Origin: Bilifractor sp002394235
GTDB lineage: Bacteria; Bacillota; Clostridia; Lachnospirales; Lachnospiraceae
Direction of reading: 5' to 3'
NCBI RefSeq assembly: GCF_052118845.1
Contig: NZ_JBQKGJ010000021.1
Coordinates: 1-64,000, forward strand
DNA length: 64,000 nt
Part shown: positions 53,569 through 63,789 of the stretch, piece after piece
How the letters are laid out: the number at the start of each line of letters is the position of its first letter
Numbering within the stretch: the stretch's first letter is position 1
Notes under the pieces: model-generated
What the model saw: the letters and a program-made list of their open reading frames with translations, nothing else
Told to the model about the DNA's origin: nothing
Databases searched by the model: none
Made by a program: the position numbers and the translations under genes

Positions 53569-53613
53569 ACTGTATAAGCTGCTGATTGCTCCGTGCTCCC
53601 GCAATTATACAGT
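53569..53613. repeat. Minimal ACTGTATAAG element
   Basis: A 45-bp unit has ACTGTATAAG and ATTATACAGT ends and the GATTGCTCCGTGCTCCCGCAAT core. It is followed by a CCCCGCAAGCGGGG hairpin (53625-53638). Confidence 0.6.
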
Positions 53614-53724
53614 AAACCGCCATGCCCCGCAAGCGGGGCGTCACAATATCTATAAGTCCCCGCATCACTTCGCTGCTTCCGTTTTGCTGACAAATATGAT
53701 GATACTTACATAGGTTTACGTAAG

Positions 53725-53916
53725 TTATCAACAATTTTGTTGATAACTTGTGGATAACTCACAAAAATATGGTTCATATTTTTGTAATTTTTTTGTAAAC
53801 AGTTTAATTTACGCGGTTTTTCTTACGTGTATAAGTGGATATCATTCTGTGCACAAACTGACATCTACACCGTATTATCCACATCACCCTTCAAACAACT
53901 GTTCTCGTGTTGATAA
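53725..53916 (+). other. Replication origin, dnaA-upstream half (oriC part 1)
   Basis: DnaA boxes are TTATCAACA (53725), TGTTGATAA (53738), TGTGGATAA (53749, perfect reverse), TTATCCACA (53875, perfect) and TGTTGATAA (53908). The first three form a compact array with alternating orientation. AT-rich sequence with TTTTTTTGTAA lies between. Position upstream of dnaA agrees with the bipartite origins of Firmicutes. Confidence 0.8.
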
Positions 53917-53938
53917 ATTCCGTATTTTAGTTTAATAT
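53910..53938 (+). promoter_or_regulatory. Probable dnaA promoter
   Basis: TTGATA (53910-53915) and TAATAT (53933-53938) are 17 bp apart, and the -35 box overlaps a DnaA box, which would allow autorepression by DnaA. Confidence 0.55.
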
Positions 53939-54044
53939 AAAAGAGGTGTTTTGTCTTCTTTTTTCGGCGCAGCATATTTATATAACATAATGAAATGGAT
54001 TGTGCCGGTTACAGGAAGAAATTTTATCAACAGCAGAGGTTATC

Positions 54045-55385
54045 ATGAGCATTATCGAAGAAAAGTGGGATCAGATTCTGGAACGTGTAAAGGAAGAGCA
54101 TGAGCTTGGAGAAGTTTCCTTTAAGACATGGATCAAGCCCCTCAAGGTATATAAGGTAGACGGTCATGATGTCACCATTCTCGTTCCATCGGAACAGGTT
54201 GGTCTTGACTATGTATCCAAGAAGTACAAGCTTCCAATCAAGGCTGCCATCGGCGAACTGACCGGAATGGACTGCGAAATTTATTTTATTCTTCCCCAGG
54301 ACGCAGAGAAAGCCAGCCGCGAAAAGCAGGTCAAAAATGAATCCATTCTTACCGGACTGAACCCGAAATATACCTTTGATACCTTCGTCGTAGGCAAAAA
54401 CAATCAGTTTGCTCACGCGGCTTCTCTTGCTGTTGCGGAGTCACCCGGTACGGTGTACAATCCTCTGTTTTTATATGGAGGCGTGGGACTGGGGAAGACC
54501 CATCTGATGAATTCCATTGCACACTTCATTCTCGAGAATAATCCCTCAATGAAGATTGTGTATGTCACCAGTGAAGAGTTCACAAATGAAGTCATTGAGG
54601 CAATTCGTGCAGGAAGCAGCACAGCCCTCACCAAGTTCCGTGAAAAATACCGTAACGTGGATGTTCTCCTCATTGATGATATTCAGTTTATCATCGGAAA
54701 AGAATCCACACAGGAGGAGTTCTTCCACACCTTTAACGCGCTGCATTCTGCCGGAAAACAGATCATTATTTCGTCCGATCGTCCACCGAAGGATATGGAT
54801 GTCCTCGAAGAGAGAATCCGCTCCCGGTTTGAATGGGGTCTGATGGCAGATATCCAGAGTCCCGACTATGAGACACGAATGGCTATTCTCCGGAAGAAGC
54901 AGGAAATCGACGGATCTAATGTGAGCAATGAAGTCCTGGAATACATCGCCAGCAATGTGAAGGCAAATATTCGTGAACTCGAGGGCTCTCTGAATAAGGT
55001 CATCGCCATGGCCAACCTGGAACAGAAAGAGATCAATCTTGATCTGGCTCAGAACGTTCTGAAGGACATTATTTCTCCCAATGAAAAGCGGGTGGTGACG
55101 CCGGAGTACATCATCGACATTGTGGCGGAACAGTTCAATATCACTCCGGAAGAAATCAAAAGCTCCGTAAAGTCACGCAGAATTTCTTACCCGAGACAGA
55201 TCGTCATGTATCTCTGCCGGACGATGACATCGAATAATCTGCAGGCCATCGCGGAAAGCATCGGCGTTCAGAACCATACGACCATCATCTACGGCATCAA
55301 CAAGATCGACAAGGACTACAAGACCAAACCTGAGACAAAAGAAGTCGTTGATCTCCTGAAGAAAAAGATTTCTCCGGAGGGATGA
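54045..55385 (+). CDS. dnaA: Chromosomal replication initiator DnaA
   Basis: It encodes 446 aa from the ATG at 54045, behind AGAGG; an ATG 15 codons earlier is not supported. Domain I is N-terminal (WDQILERVKEE…FKTWIKPL). The AAA+ domain has Walker A GGVGLGKTH (145-153), Walker B DVLLIDDIQF and a box VIII-like segment. The C-terminal HTH (SRRISYPRQIVMYLCRTMT, NHTTIIYGINKI) binds DnaA boxes. It starts replication at the flanking boxes. Confidence 0.98.
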   Translation: MSIIEEKWDQILERVKEEHELGEVSFKTWIKPLKVYKVDGHDVTILVPSEQVGLDYVSKKYKLPIKAAIGELTGMDCEIYFILPQDAEKASREKQVKNESILTGLNPKYTFDTFVVGKNNQFAHAASLAVAESPGTVYNPLFLYGGVGLGKTHLMNSIAHFILENNPSMKIVYVTSEEFTNEVIEAIRAGSSTALTKFREKYRNVDVLLIDDIQFIIGKESTQEEFFHTFNALHSAGKQIIISSDRPPKDMDVLEERIRSRFEWGLMADIQSPDYETRMAILRKKQEIDGSNVSNEVLEYIASNVKANIRELEGSLNKVIAMANLEQKEINLDLAQNVLKDIISPNEKRVVTPEYIIDIVAEQFNITPEEIKSSVKSRRISYPRQIVMYLCRTMTSNNLQAIAESIGVQNHTTIIYGINKIDKDYKTKPETKEVVDLLKKKISPEG

Positions 55386-55440
55386 TCATACTTGTTCTCC
55401 CGAAGGAGTTTCTTCTATATATATAGTGTTCCAGATCCAT

Positions 55441-55497
55441 CTATCCACAATTTATAGACTATGTGGATAAAAACAGAGTGGATAAATGTGGATTATT
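55441..55497 (+). other. Replication origin, dnaA-downstream half (oriC part 2)
   Basis: A dense array follows dnaA: CTATCCACA (55441), TGTGGATAA (55462, perfect), AGTGGATAA (55477) and TGTGGATTA (55487). AT-rich sequence (TTTTTTTATTATTC) lies about 120 bp further and could be the unwinding element. No gene lies between dnaA and dnaN (330 bp). Confidence 0.8.
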
Positions 55498-55717
55498 TTC
55501 CATTTACATTTTTCTGACAGCCGGTTTTATCGATACTGACAGACTTATGATCCTCCTTTTTCCGCTTTTTTTCACGGCAAAAGGGAGTTTTCCACATTTC
55601 AACCTCCCCTAAGACGAAGTCGAAGAATTTTTTTATTATTCTTTTCTATCTTTCCCGTTTTTCAACCCGCGGGATTGTCAGTATCGCACAGACAAACCGA
55701 AAGGAGTCGCACAGGTA

Positions 55718-56830
55718 ATGAAGCTCGTTTTTAATCAGGCAGATCTTGCAGACAGTGTAAGTATTGTAATGAAGGCCGTACCTTCCAAGACCACAATGCC
55801 GATTTTACAATGCATCATGATTGAAGCTTCCTTCAACCAGATCAAGTTCACGGCAAATGATATGGAACTCGGCATTGAAACCATCGTAAAGGGAGAAATC
55901 GAGGAAAAGGGAAAAATCGCTCTCGATGCAAAAATTTTCTCGGATATCATCCGCAAACTTCCAAATAACAAAGTTTTTATCGAAACGAATGAAAATGATG
56001 TAGCGACGATTACCTGCGAAAAGGCTAAATTCAGTATTCCCGGAAAATCCGGTGATGATTTCGCATATCTTCCGGTAATTGAGAGAGATGATTTTATTTC
56101 CATTTCACAGTTTTCTCTGCGTGAGGTTATTCGTCAGACGATTTTCTCTATCGCCGTTAATGAGAACAATAAGCTGATGACCGGAGAATTGTTCGAAATC
56201 CGGAATAATGTGCTGAAGGTCGTATCTCTTGATGGTCACAGAATTGCCATCCGTAATCTGGCTCTTTCGGGAGAATGCCCGGATCAGAAGGTGGTTGTAC
56301 CGGGCAAGACATTGAACGAGATCAGTAAGATTCTGTCCGGCGAGATGGATGACATGGTAAATATCTATTTTGCGGAGAATTATCTTCTGTTTGAATTCAG
56401 CGACACCATTGTCTTGTCACGCCTGATTGACGGAGAATATTTCCGGATTGATCAGATGCTGTCCAGCGATTATGAGACAAAGATCACAATCAACCGGCAG
56501 GAATTTATGGACTGTATCGACCGCGCGACTCTTCTGGTAAGGGAGAGTGATAAGATGCCGGTCATCATTGATGTGACAGACGGGCAGATGGAGCTTCGAA
56601 TTGATTCTTCGATCGGTTCGATGGATGAGGAAATTGATATTGAGAAGACAGGGAAGGATATTATCATCGGATTTAATCCGAAGTTCCTTCTGGATGCGCT
56701 TCGGGTCATTGATGATGAGAACATTTCCATTTACTTCGTGAATGCGAAGGCTCCCTGCTTTATCAGGGATGAGAAGTCATCTTACATCTATCTGATTCTT
56801 CCCGTAAATATTAATGTGAATAATCGATGA
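55718..56830 (+). CDS. dnaN: DNA polymerase III subunit beta (sliding clamp)
   Basis: It encodes 370 aa, the normal clamp length with three repeated domains. GLN/FNxxDLADSVSIVMKAVPSKTTMPILQC opens it and the C-terminus ends YLILPVNIN. AGGAG lies upstream. It tethers polymerase to DNA and is expressed with the downstream S4 protein and recF. Confidence 0.97.
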   Translation: MKLVFNQADLADSVSIVMKAVPSKTTMPILQCIMIEASFNQIKFTANDMELGIETIVKGEIEEKGKIALDAKIFSDIIRKLPNNKVFIETNENDVATITCEKAKFSIPGKSGDDFAYLPVIERDDFISISQFSLREVIRQTIFSIAVNENNKLMTGELFEIRNNVLKVVSLDGHRIAIRNLALSGECPDQKVVVPGKTLNEISKILSGEMDDMVNIYFAENYLLFEFSDTIVLSRLIDGEYFRIDQMLSSDYETKITINRQEFMDCIDRATLLVRESDKMPVIIDVTDGQMELRIDSSIGSMDEEIDIEKTGKDIIIGFNPKFLLDALRVIDDENISIYFVNAKAPCFIRDEKSSYIYLILPVNINVNNR

Positions 56831-56848
56831 AAAGGGCAGGAAAAGTAA

Positions 56849-57067
56849 ATGGAGAAAATCACGATAAAAGATGACTTTATCAAGCTTGGTCAGGCAATGA
56901 AGCTTGCCGGTCTGGTAGATGAAGGTGTGGAAGCGAAGATTGCGATTCAGAATGGCGAGGTCTCGGTAAATGGAGAAACGGATACCCGGCGGGGGCGGAA
57001 GCTGACGGACGGTGATGTTTTTTCCTTTAACGGCAGAGAAGTCATGGTGACCAGAGCAGAAGCTTAA
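56849..57067 (+). CDS. yaaA: S4-domain RNA-binding protein (YaaA/RlbA)
   Basis: It encodes 72 aa. The S4 fold FIKLGQAMKLAGLVDEGVEAKIAIQNGEVSVNGE with TRRGRKLTDGD is the small S4 protein encoded between dnaN and recF in Firmicutes. It starts 18 bp behind dnaN and ends 9 bp before recF. It is a ribosome-related factor by homology. Confidence 0.93.
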   Translation: MEKITIKDDFIKLGQAMKLAGLVDEGVEAKIAIQNGEVSVNGETDTRRGRKLTDGDVFSFNGREVMVTRAEA

Positions 57068-57076
57068 TCCGGAAAT

Positions 57077-58189
57077 ATGTACGTAGAATCACTGGAGCTA
57101 AAAAATTACAGGAATTATGACAGAATTTCTCTCCATTTTGACAGGGAGACGAACGTTCTGTACGGCGACAATGCCCAGGGAAAGACAAATATACTGGAGG
57201 CCATCCAGCTCGCGGCGACGACAAAGTCTCACAGAGGAAGCCGTGACCGGGAGATCATTCGTTTCGGAGAGGAAGAGGCGCATCTGCGCCTCGTCTTCCG
57301 CCGGAATGAGGTGTCTCACAGAATTGATATGCATCTCAAGAAGAACGGAAAGAAAGGTGTGGCGATCGACGGAATTCCGATTCGCAGAGCCTCAGAGCTG
57401 TTCGGGATGATCAGTGTTGTCTTTTTTTCTCCGGAGGATCTGAATATCATCAAAAATGGTCCGAATGAGCGGAGAAGATTCATGGACAGTGAATTGTGCC
57501 AGCTGGATAAGGTCTATTATACCGATCTGACTGAGATGAACCGGATTCTTACCCAGAGGAACGCACTTCTGAAGGATATTCCTTTTCATCCGTCACTGGA
57601 GCAGACGCTTGATGTGTGGGATGAGCAGATGGTCAGTCATGGCATTCACATTATCCGGTCGAGAAGATCCTTTATCGGGCATCTGAATGAGATCATCGGC
57701 AGAATTCACGAGAATCTCACAAATGGCAGGGAAAATATTGAGATTGTCTACGAGCCGAATGTGGAGGAGAAAAATTTCAGGGAGATTCTTTCCGGCAGCA
57801 GGGTAAGGGATCTCAAAATGAAGACCTCTACGGTGGGACCGCACAGGGATGATTTCAGAGTCAATGTAAATGGAATTGACATCAGACATTATGGTTCTCA
57901 GGGACAGCAGAGGAGTGCGGCTCTTTCCCTAAAGCTGTCCGAGATTTATCTTGTGAGGGAATCGGTCGGAGATACACCGGTACTGCTGCTGGATGATGTT
58001 TTGTCCGAGCTTGACAGCGGAAGACAGGCGATGCTTCTGAAGCGAATGGATGAAGCGCAGACATTCATCACATGTACAGGGATGGATGAGCTGATTGAGA
58101 ATCATTTTCCTGTTAACAGGGCTTTTCACATCGTGAACGGAACAGTTGAAAATCAGGAGGACGTATGGAAACAGAATCAACCGTTGTGA
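57077..58189 (+). CDS. recF: Recombination mediator RecF
   Basis: It encodes 370 aa. Walker A is GDNAQGKTNILEA (near 30), the ABC signature is SQGQQRSAALSLKL (near 275) and Walker B is VLLLDDVLSEL (near 300). It loads RecA at gaps with RecO/RecR. Its end overlaps gyrB by 25 bp, which implies coupling. The ribosome binding site is weak (CCGGAAAT). Confidence 0.95.
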   Translation: MYVESLELKNYRNYDRISLHFDRETNVLYGDNAQGKTNILEAIQLAATTKSHRGSRDREIIRFGEEEAHLRLVFRRNEVSHRIDMHLKKNGKKGVAIDGIPIRRASELFGMISVVFFSPEDLNIIKNGPNERRRFMDSELCQLDKVYYTDLTEMNRILTQRNALLKDIPFHPSLEQTLDVWDEQMVSHGIHIIRSRRSFIGHLNEIIGRIHENLTNGRENIEIVYEPNVEEKNFREILSGSRVRDLKMKTSTVGPHRDDFRVNVNGIDIRHYGSQGQQRSAALSLKLSEIYLVRESVGDTPVLLLDDVLSELDSGRQAMLLKRMDEAQTFITCTGMDELIENHFPVNRAFHIVNGTVENQEDVWKQNQPL

Positions 58190-60102
58190 CAAATGAATAT
58201 GGAGCTGATCAGATTCAGATTCTGGAAGGACTGGAAGCAGTAAGAAAACGTCCCGGTATGTATATTGGAACCACATCCTCCAGGGGGCTTCATCATCTGG
58301 TTTACGAGATTGTAGACAATTCTGTGGATGAAGCGCTCGCCGGATACTGTACACATATTGAAGTGACGATCAATCCGGACAACTCCATTACGGTTATTGA
58401 TGACGGACGTGGAATTCCTGTCGGAATCAATCATAAGGCCGGGATTCCGGCGGTAGAGGTGGTGTTTACGGTTCTTCACGCGGGAGGTAAGTTCGGCGGC
58501 GGCGGATACAAGGTATCCGGAGGTCTCCACGGAGTGGGAGCCTCTGTCGTCAATGCCCTTTCTGACTGGCTGGAAGTTCAGATCTATCACGATGGGAAGA
58601 TCTATAAGCAAAGATATGAGCGCGGAAAAACGATGTACAAGCTCAAGGTGGTCGGTGAGTGCGATCCGGAGAAGACAGGAACCCGTGTCGATTTTAAGCC
58701 GGATGAGACAATTTTCGAAGACACCGTCTATGATTTCAATACTCTGAAGACAAGGCTTCGCGAGACAGCTTTTCTGACAAAGGGGCTGAAGATCACTCTC
58801 AGAGACAAGAGAGAGGGAATGGAGCAGGAGAAGGTCTTTCACTACGAGGGCGGAATCAGGGAATTTGTCCAGTACCTGAACCGGAGCGCGGAGGTATTGT
58901 ATCCGGATATCATGTACTTTGAGGGAATTCAGAATGGTGTCATGGTTGAAGTTTCCATGCAGCACAATGATTCCTACAATGAGACTGTGTACGGATTTGT
59001 CAATAATATCCTGACTCCGGAGGGCGGTATGCACATCGTCGGTTTCCGCCAGGCGATAACCAGAACCTTCAACGATTATGGACGTAAGATGAAGCTGCTG
59101 AAGGACAGCGATGAAAATCTGACCGGTGAGGATATCCGGGAAGGACTTACTGCCATTGTCAGCGTAAAGATTGAAGACCCTCAGTTTGAGGGACAGACAA
59201 AACAGAAGCTCGGAAACAGTGAAGCAAGAGGAGCGGTTGACGCTGTGGTCAGCCAGCAGCTATCCGTATACCTGGAGCAGCATCCGGATGTAGGTAAGAT
59301 TATCATCGAAAAATCGGTGATTTCCCAGCGTGCCAGAGAAGCTGCCCGAAAGGCAAGAGAGCTCACCCGGCGGAAAACAGCGCTTGACGGTCTGGCGCTT
59401 CCTGGAAAGCTGGCGGATTGCTCCGATAAGGACCCGAAGAAATGCGAGATCTTTATCGTTGAGGGAGATTCCGCCGGAGGGTCCGCAAAATCGGCGAGAA
59501 ACCGAAAGACACAGGCGATTCTTCCCCTCCGCGGAAAGATTCTCAATGTGGAAAAGGCAAGGCTTGACCGGATATACGGAAACGCCGAGATCCGTTCGAT
59601 GATCACAGCCTTTGGAACGGGAATTCATGAGGATTTTGATATCACAAAGCTCCGATATGACAAGATCATTATCATGACCGATGCCGATGTTGACGGCGCG
59701 CATATCGCGACGCTGATGCTGACGTTCCTGTACCGGTTTATGCCGGAGCTGATCAAGCAGGGACACGTATATCTGGCAAAACCGCCGCTCTACAAAATCG
59801 AGAAAAACAAAAAAGTATGGTATGCATACAGCGATGATGAGCTGAATCAGATTATGAATAAAATCGGCAGAGATGCGTCAAATAAGATTCAGCGTTACAA
59901 AGGACTCGGTGAGATGGATGCGGATCAGCTCTGGGAGACCACGATGGATCCTGAAAACAGAATCCTGCTCCGTGTGAATATGGATGAGGATGAATCTTCA
60001 GAGATTGATCTCACCTTTACGACTCTGATGGGAGATAAAGTAGAACCACGGCGTGAGTTCATTGAGGAGAGAGCAAAGGATGTGCAGAATCTGGATATCT
60101 GA
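58165..60102 (+). CDS. gyrB: DNA gyrase subunit B
   Basis: It encodes 645 aa behind CAGGAGG. The GHKL ATPase has DNSVDEALAG, DDGRGIPV and GGLHGVGASVVNALS. TOPRIM follows (EGDSAGGSAKSARNR near 434, DADVDGAHI near 505). PLYKIEK and the RYKGLGEMDADQLWETTMDP tail complete it. It is full length without the insert of E. coli GyrB. Confidence 0.98.
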   Translation: METESTVVTNEYGADQIQILEGLEAVRKRPGMYIGTTSSRGLHHLVYEIVDNSVDEALAGYCTHIEVTINPDNSITVIDDGRGIPVGINHKAGIPAVEVVFTVLHAGGKFGGGGYKVSGGLHGVGASVVNALSDWLEVQIYHDGKIYKQRYERGKTMYKLKVVGECDPEKTGTRVDFKPDETIFEDTVYDFNTLKTRLRETAFLTKGLKITLRDKREGMEQEKVFHYEGGIREFVQYLNRSAEVLYPDIMYFEGIQNGVMVEVSMQHNDSYNETVYGFVNNILTPEGGMHIVGFRQAITRTFNDYGRKMKLLKDSDENLTGEDIREGLTAIVSVKIEDPQFEGQTKQKLGNSEARGAVDAVVSQQLSVYLEQHPDVGKIIIEKSVISQRAREAARKARELTRRKTALDGLALPGKLADCSDKDPKKCEIFIVEGDSAGGSAKSARNRKTQAILPLRGKILNVEKARLDRIYGNAEIRSMITAFGTGIHEDFDITKLRYDKIIIMTDADVDGAHIATLMLTFLYRFMPELIKQGHVYLAKPPLYKIEKNKKVWYAYSDDELNQIMNKIGRDASNKIQRYKGLGEMDADQLWETTMDPENRILLRVNMDEDESSEIDLTFTTLMGDKVEPRREFIEERAKDVQNLDI

Positions 60103-60272
60103 CAGGATAATCCGGTAACTATTCAGATCCTGTGTTTCGGATTTTTCAGAGCACAGGTTTACGCGAGAACCAGGATAAGGGGACAGAACCATCAGAAAGC
60201 GTTTTTTCCCGTATCACAGGCAGATAGATGAAGCATAAATAATGGCAGAAAGCTGTCCCAAAAGAAAGGCAC

Positions 60273-62897
60273 ATGAAAATGGATGATAAAGTCTTCGATC
60301 GAATTGAGGAAGTAGACCTCAAGAAGAAAATGGAAGATTCCTACATCGATTACGCGATGAGTGTAATTGCGTCACGAGCGCTTCCGGATGTACGTGACGG
60401 TTTGAAACCGGTACAGAGAAGAATTCTGTATTCCATGATAGAATTGAATAACGGACCCGACAAGCCTCACAGAAAATGTGCCCGTATTGTCGGTGATACG
60501 ATGGGAAAATATCATCCGCACGGAGACTCTTCCATTTATGGAGCGCTTGTCACGATGGCGCAGGACTGGAATATGAGGTATACCCTCGTTGACGGCCATG
60601 GAAACTTCGGTTCGGTTGACGGAGACGGAGCTGCGGCGATGCGTTATACAGAGGCAAGGCTGAGTAAAATCTCGATGGAGATGGTCCGTGACATGAACAA
60701 GGATACGGTAGATTTTGTTCCGAACTTCGATGACACGGAAAAAGAGCCTACCGTTCTCCCGGCAAGAATTCCGAATCTTCTGATCAATGGCGCATCGGGA
60801 ATCGCTGTCGGTATGGCGACGAATATTCCGACGCATAATCTGCGGGAAGTTGTTGGTGCCGTAGTCAAAATCATCAATAATCGGGTTGAAGAGGACAGAG
60901 AGACCACCCTTGATGAAATTATGCAGATCATCAAGGGACCGGATTTTCCGACTGGCGCCGAGATTCTCGGGGTGCGCGGAATTGAAGACGCCTACCGGAC
61001 CGGACGCGGAAAGATCCGTGTCCGCGCAATTACCAATATCGAGACTCTGCCAAACGGCAAGAGTCAGATTATCGTCACAGAACTTCCGTATATGGTGAAT
61101 AAGGCGCGGCTGATCGAGAAAATCGCCGAGCTTGTGCGCGATAAGAAAATCGACGGAATCACGGGTATCAATGATCATTCCAACCGTGAGGGAATGAGAA
61201 TTGTGATTGATCTCCGTCGTGACGCAAATGCAAATGTCATATTGAATCAGCTTTATAAGCATACGCAGCTTCAGGATACCTTTGGTGTTATCATGCTTGC
61301 CCTTGTGGATAATCAGCCGAAGATTCTGAATCTTCTTGATATGCTGAAATATTACATTCAGCACCAGGAAGAGGTTGTCACCAGAAGAACGCAGTATGAC
61401 CTGAACAAGGCGCAGGAAAGAGCCCATATTCTGGAAGGACTTCTGAAGGCTCTTGATATTATCGATGAAGTGATTCATACCATTCGGGCATCCGCAAATA
61501 CAGCGGAGGCAAAGGCAAACCTGATCTCCAGGTTCGGCTTTACCGATCCGCAGGCGCAGGCGATTGTAGATATGCGTCTGAGGACACTGACCGGTCTGGA
61601 AAGAGAGAAGCTTCAGGCGGAGTATGATGAGCTTCAGGCCAAAATCATCGAATACAAGAAAATCCTGGGCGACCGGAAGCTTCTTCTCGGCGTAATCCGT
61701 GATGAGATCAGTGAAATTGCGGAAAAGTACGGGGATGACCGGCGTACCAGAATCGGATATGACGTCTACGATATCTCCACCGAGGATTTGATCCCGCAGG
61801 AAAATACCGTGATCACGATGTCCAGACTCGGATATATCAAGAGAATGTCTCCGGATAATTTCCACAGCCAGAATCGCGGCGGAAAAGGAATCAAAGGCAT
61901 GCAGACCCTCGACAATGACTATATCGAGGATCTGTTCATGACGATGTCTCATGATTATCTGATGTTCTTTACCAATATGGGACGCGCATATACCTTAAAG
62001 GCGTACGAAATTCCGGAGGCAGGAAGAACAGCCAGAGGTACCGCAATCGTGAATCTCCTTCAGCTGCTTCCCGATGAAAAAATAACAGCTGTCATCGCAA
62101 TTTCCGAGTTTTGCGAGGATCAGTATATTTTCATGGCGACAAAGAAGGGGATTGTCAAGAAGACTCCGGTGCCTGCATTCCGCCACATGAGAAAGACAGG
62201 TCTAGCCGCAATTACGTTAAATAATGGTGATGATCTGATCGAAGTGAAATATACAGATGGAACGCAGGATGTAATTCTGGCGACGAGAGATGGAATGTCC
62301 ATCCGGTTCAATGAGAAGGACGTGCGTCCGACCGGAAGAGGATCCATGGGAGTGCGGGGAATTGCTCTTCGAAACGGCGATGAAGTGGTTGCCATGCAGA
62401 TCCGTCAGCAGGGGGAATACCTGCTCTTTGTCACAGAAAACGGAATCGGAAAGCGCACCCTATTTGACGACTTCCGCATTCAGACCAGAGGCGGCGTTGG
62501 AATTAAGGCGATCAATCTCAGGGAAAATACAGGAAAACTGATCGGAATGAAGGCTGTGAACAGCGAAGATGAAATTATGCTGATCACAAAGGGAGGTATT
62601 ATCATTAGGACTCCTGTAAAAGGAATTTCTGTTCTGAAACGCAGCGCAACCGGAGTGAAGATCATGGATGTCATGGATTCCGTGGCGGGAATCGCCAAGG
62701 TTGTCGGCGAAGATGATGAAGATCCTGAGTCCGGGGAAATGCCGGATGAGAGTCAGACAGCAGAAGACGAAGGTGATTACAAGTCTGAAGAATTCGCGGA
62801 CGGAAATTCAGGTGAACCTGCATCCGGAGAATTGTCAGACGCAAATGCGGACGAGCATGCATCCGGTGAAATCTCAGAGGATAATCGGGAAGAATGA
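60273..62897 (+). CDS. gyrA: DNA gyrase subunit A
   Basis: It encodes 874 aa. The catalytic Tyr is Y125 in AAMRYTEARL, and the quinolone region is HPHGDSSIYGALV with Ser at the usual position (no resistance substitution seen). The GyrA-box QNRGGKGIKGM lies near 530. From about residue 815 an acidic low-complexity tail (ESGEMPDES…ASGELSDANADEHASGEISEDN) carries SGE repeats. The 170-bp gap to gyrB holds no gene. The tail is unusual in length. Confidence 0.97.
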   Translation: MKMDDKVFDRIEEVDLKKKMEDSYIDYAMSVIASRALPDVRDGLKPVQRRILYSMIELNNGPDKPHRKCARIVGDTMGKYHPHGDSSIYGALVTMAQDWNMRYTLVDGHGNFGSVDGDGAAAMRYTEARLSKISMEMVRDMNKDTVDFVPNFDDTEKEPTVLPARIPNLLINGASGIAVGMATNIPTHNLREVVGAVVKIINNRVEEDRETTLDEIMQIIKGPDFPTGAEILGVRGIEDAYRTGRGKIRVRAITNIETLPNGKSQIIVTELPYMVNKARLIEKIAELVRDKKIDGITGINDHSNREGMRIVIDLRRDANANVILNQLYKHTQLQDTFGVIMLALVDNQPKILNLLDMLKYYIQHQEEVVTRRTQYDLNKAQERAHILEGLLKALDIIDEVIHTIRASANTAEAKANLISRFGFTDPQAQAIVDMRLRTLTGLEREKLQAEYDELQAKIIEYKKILGDRKLLLGVIRDEISEIAEKYGDDRRTRIGYDVYDISTEDLIPQENTVITMSRLGYIKRMSPDNFHSQNRGGKGIKGMQTLDNDYIEDLFMTMSHDYLMFFTNMGRAYTLKAYEIPEAGRTARGTAIVNLLQLLPDEKITAVIAISEFCEDQYIFMATKKGIVKKTPVPAFRHMRKTGLAAITLNNGDDLIEVKYTDGTQDVILATRDGMSIRFNEKDVRPTGRGSMGVRGIALRNGDEVVAMQIRQQGEYLLFVTENGIGKRTLFDDFRIQTRGGVGIKAINLRENTGKLIGMKAVNSEDEIMLITKGGIIIRTPVKGISVLKRSATGVKIMDVMDSVAGIAKVVGEDDEDPESGEMPDESQTAEDEGDYKSEEFADGNSGEPASGELSDANADEHASGEISEDNREE

Positions 62898-62907
62898 GGA
62901 ATCGATG

Positions 62908-63750
62908 ATGAGAGATATTGATGTCAGTGAAGTGACAAAAGCGGTAAAGGAAATGTGTATTTCTGTCAATTACGAGCTTTCCGATGACATGAAGGAATGT
63001 ATGAGATCATCAGTGGATAAGGAGCAGTCTCCGCTCGGAAAACAGATTCTGAACCAGCTTCAGGAAAATCTGAAGATAGCAAAGGAAGACCGGATTCCGA
63101 TTTGCCAGGATACCGGAATGGCTGTTGTGTTTCTGGATATCGGCCAGGAGGTTCATTTTGTGGGCGGAGTCCTTGAGGATGCTGTCAATGAGGGGGTCCG
63201 TCAGGGCTATACAGAAGGATATCTTCGTAAATCCGTAGTAAGAGATCCCCTGGATCGCGTAAACACAAAGGATAACACACCGGCGGTCATTTATTATCAT
63301 ATTGTGCCTGGAGATCAGGTGAAGATTACCGTTACAACAAAGGGCTTCGGCAGTGAAAATATGAGCAAAATTGTCATGCTTAAGCCGGCGCAGGGAGCAG
63401 AGGGAGTCAAGGACGCAATTGTTCAGACAGTAAAAGAAGCCGGACCGAATGCATGTCCTCCCGTATTTGTCGGTGTCGGTATCGGCGGAACATTCGAAAA
63501 GGCCGCGCTGATGGCGAAACAGGCACTGACCAGACCTGCTGGGCAGCATTCTGAAATTCCATACGTAAAAGAGATGGAGGAAGAACTGCTGGAGAGAATC
63601 AATCAGCTTGGAATCGGTCCGGGGGGACTTGGAGGAAAGGTTACCTGTCTTGGAGTGAACATCAATACCTATCCGACTCACATAGCAGGACTTCCACTGG
63701 CAGTCAATATGTGCTGCCATGTGAACAGGCATGCAGTCAGATATCTGTGA
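62908..63750 (+). CDS. fumA: Fumarate hydratase alpha subunit (class I, Fe-S)
   Basis: It encodes 280 aa; the ATG at 62908 (or 62905) follows GAGGA at the gyrA stop. The Fe-S ligands appear as ICQDTGMAVVFLDIG (near 61), NACPPVFVGVGIGG (near 186) and VTCLGVNINTYPTHIAG. It is the N-terminal half of class I fumarases, split in two genes as in many anaerobes. With the next gene it forms the [4Fe-4S] hydratase that interconverts fumarate and malate; tartrate dehydratase is an alternative. Confidence 0.9.
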   Translation: MRDIDVSEVTKAVKEMCISVNYELSDDMKECMRSSVDKEQSPLGKQILNQLQENLKIAKEDRIPICQDTGMAVVFLDIGQEVHFVGGVLEDAVNEGVRQGYTEGYLRKSVVRDPLDRVNTKDNTPAVIYYHIVPGDQVKITVTTKGFGSENMSKIVMLKPAQGAEGVKDAIVQTVKEAGPNACPPVFVGVGIGGTFEKAALMAKQALTRPAGQHSEIPYVKEMEEELLERINQLGIGPGGLGGKVTCLGVNINTYPTHIAGLPLAVNMCCHVNRHAVRYL

Positions 63751-63789
63751 TTGGATCGGACAGTGCTTTGTCTGTATTCGGATATCATT

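Noticed and set aside
60372..61952. Long minus-strand frame of 526 codons opposite gyrA
   Set aside because: It is antisense to gyrA without ribosome binding site or domain.
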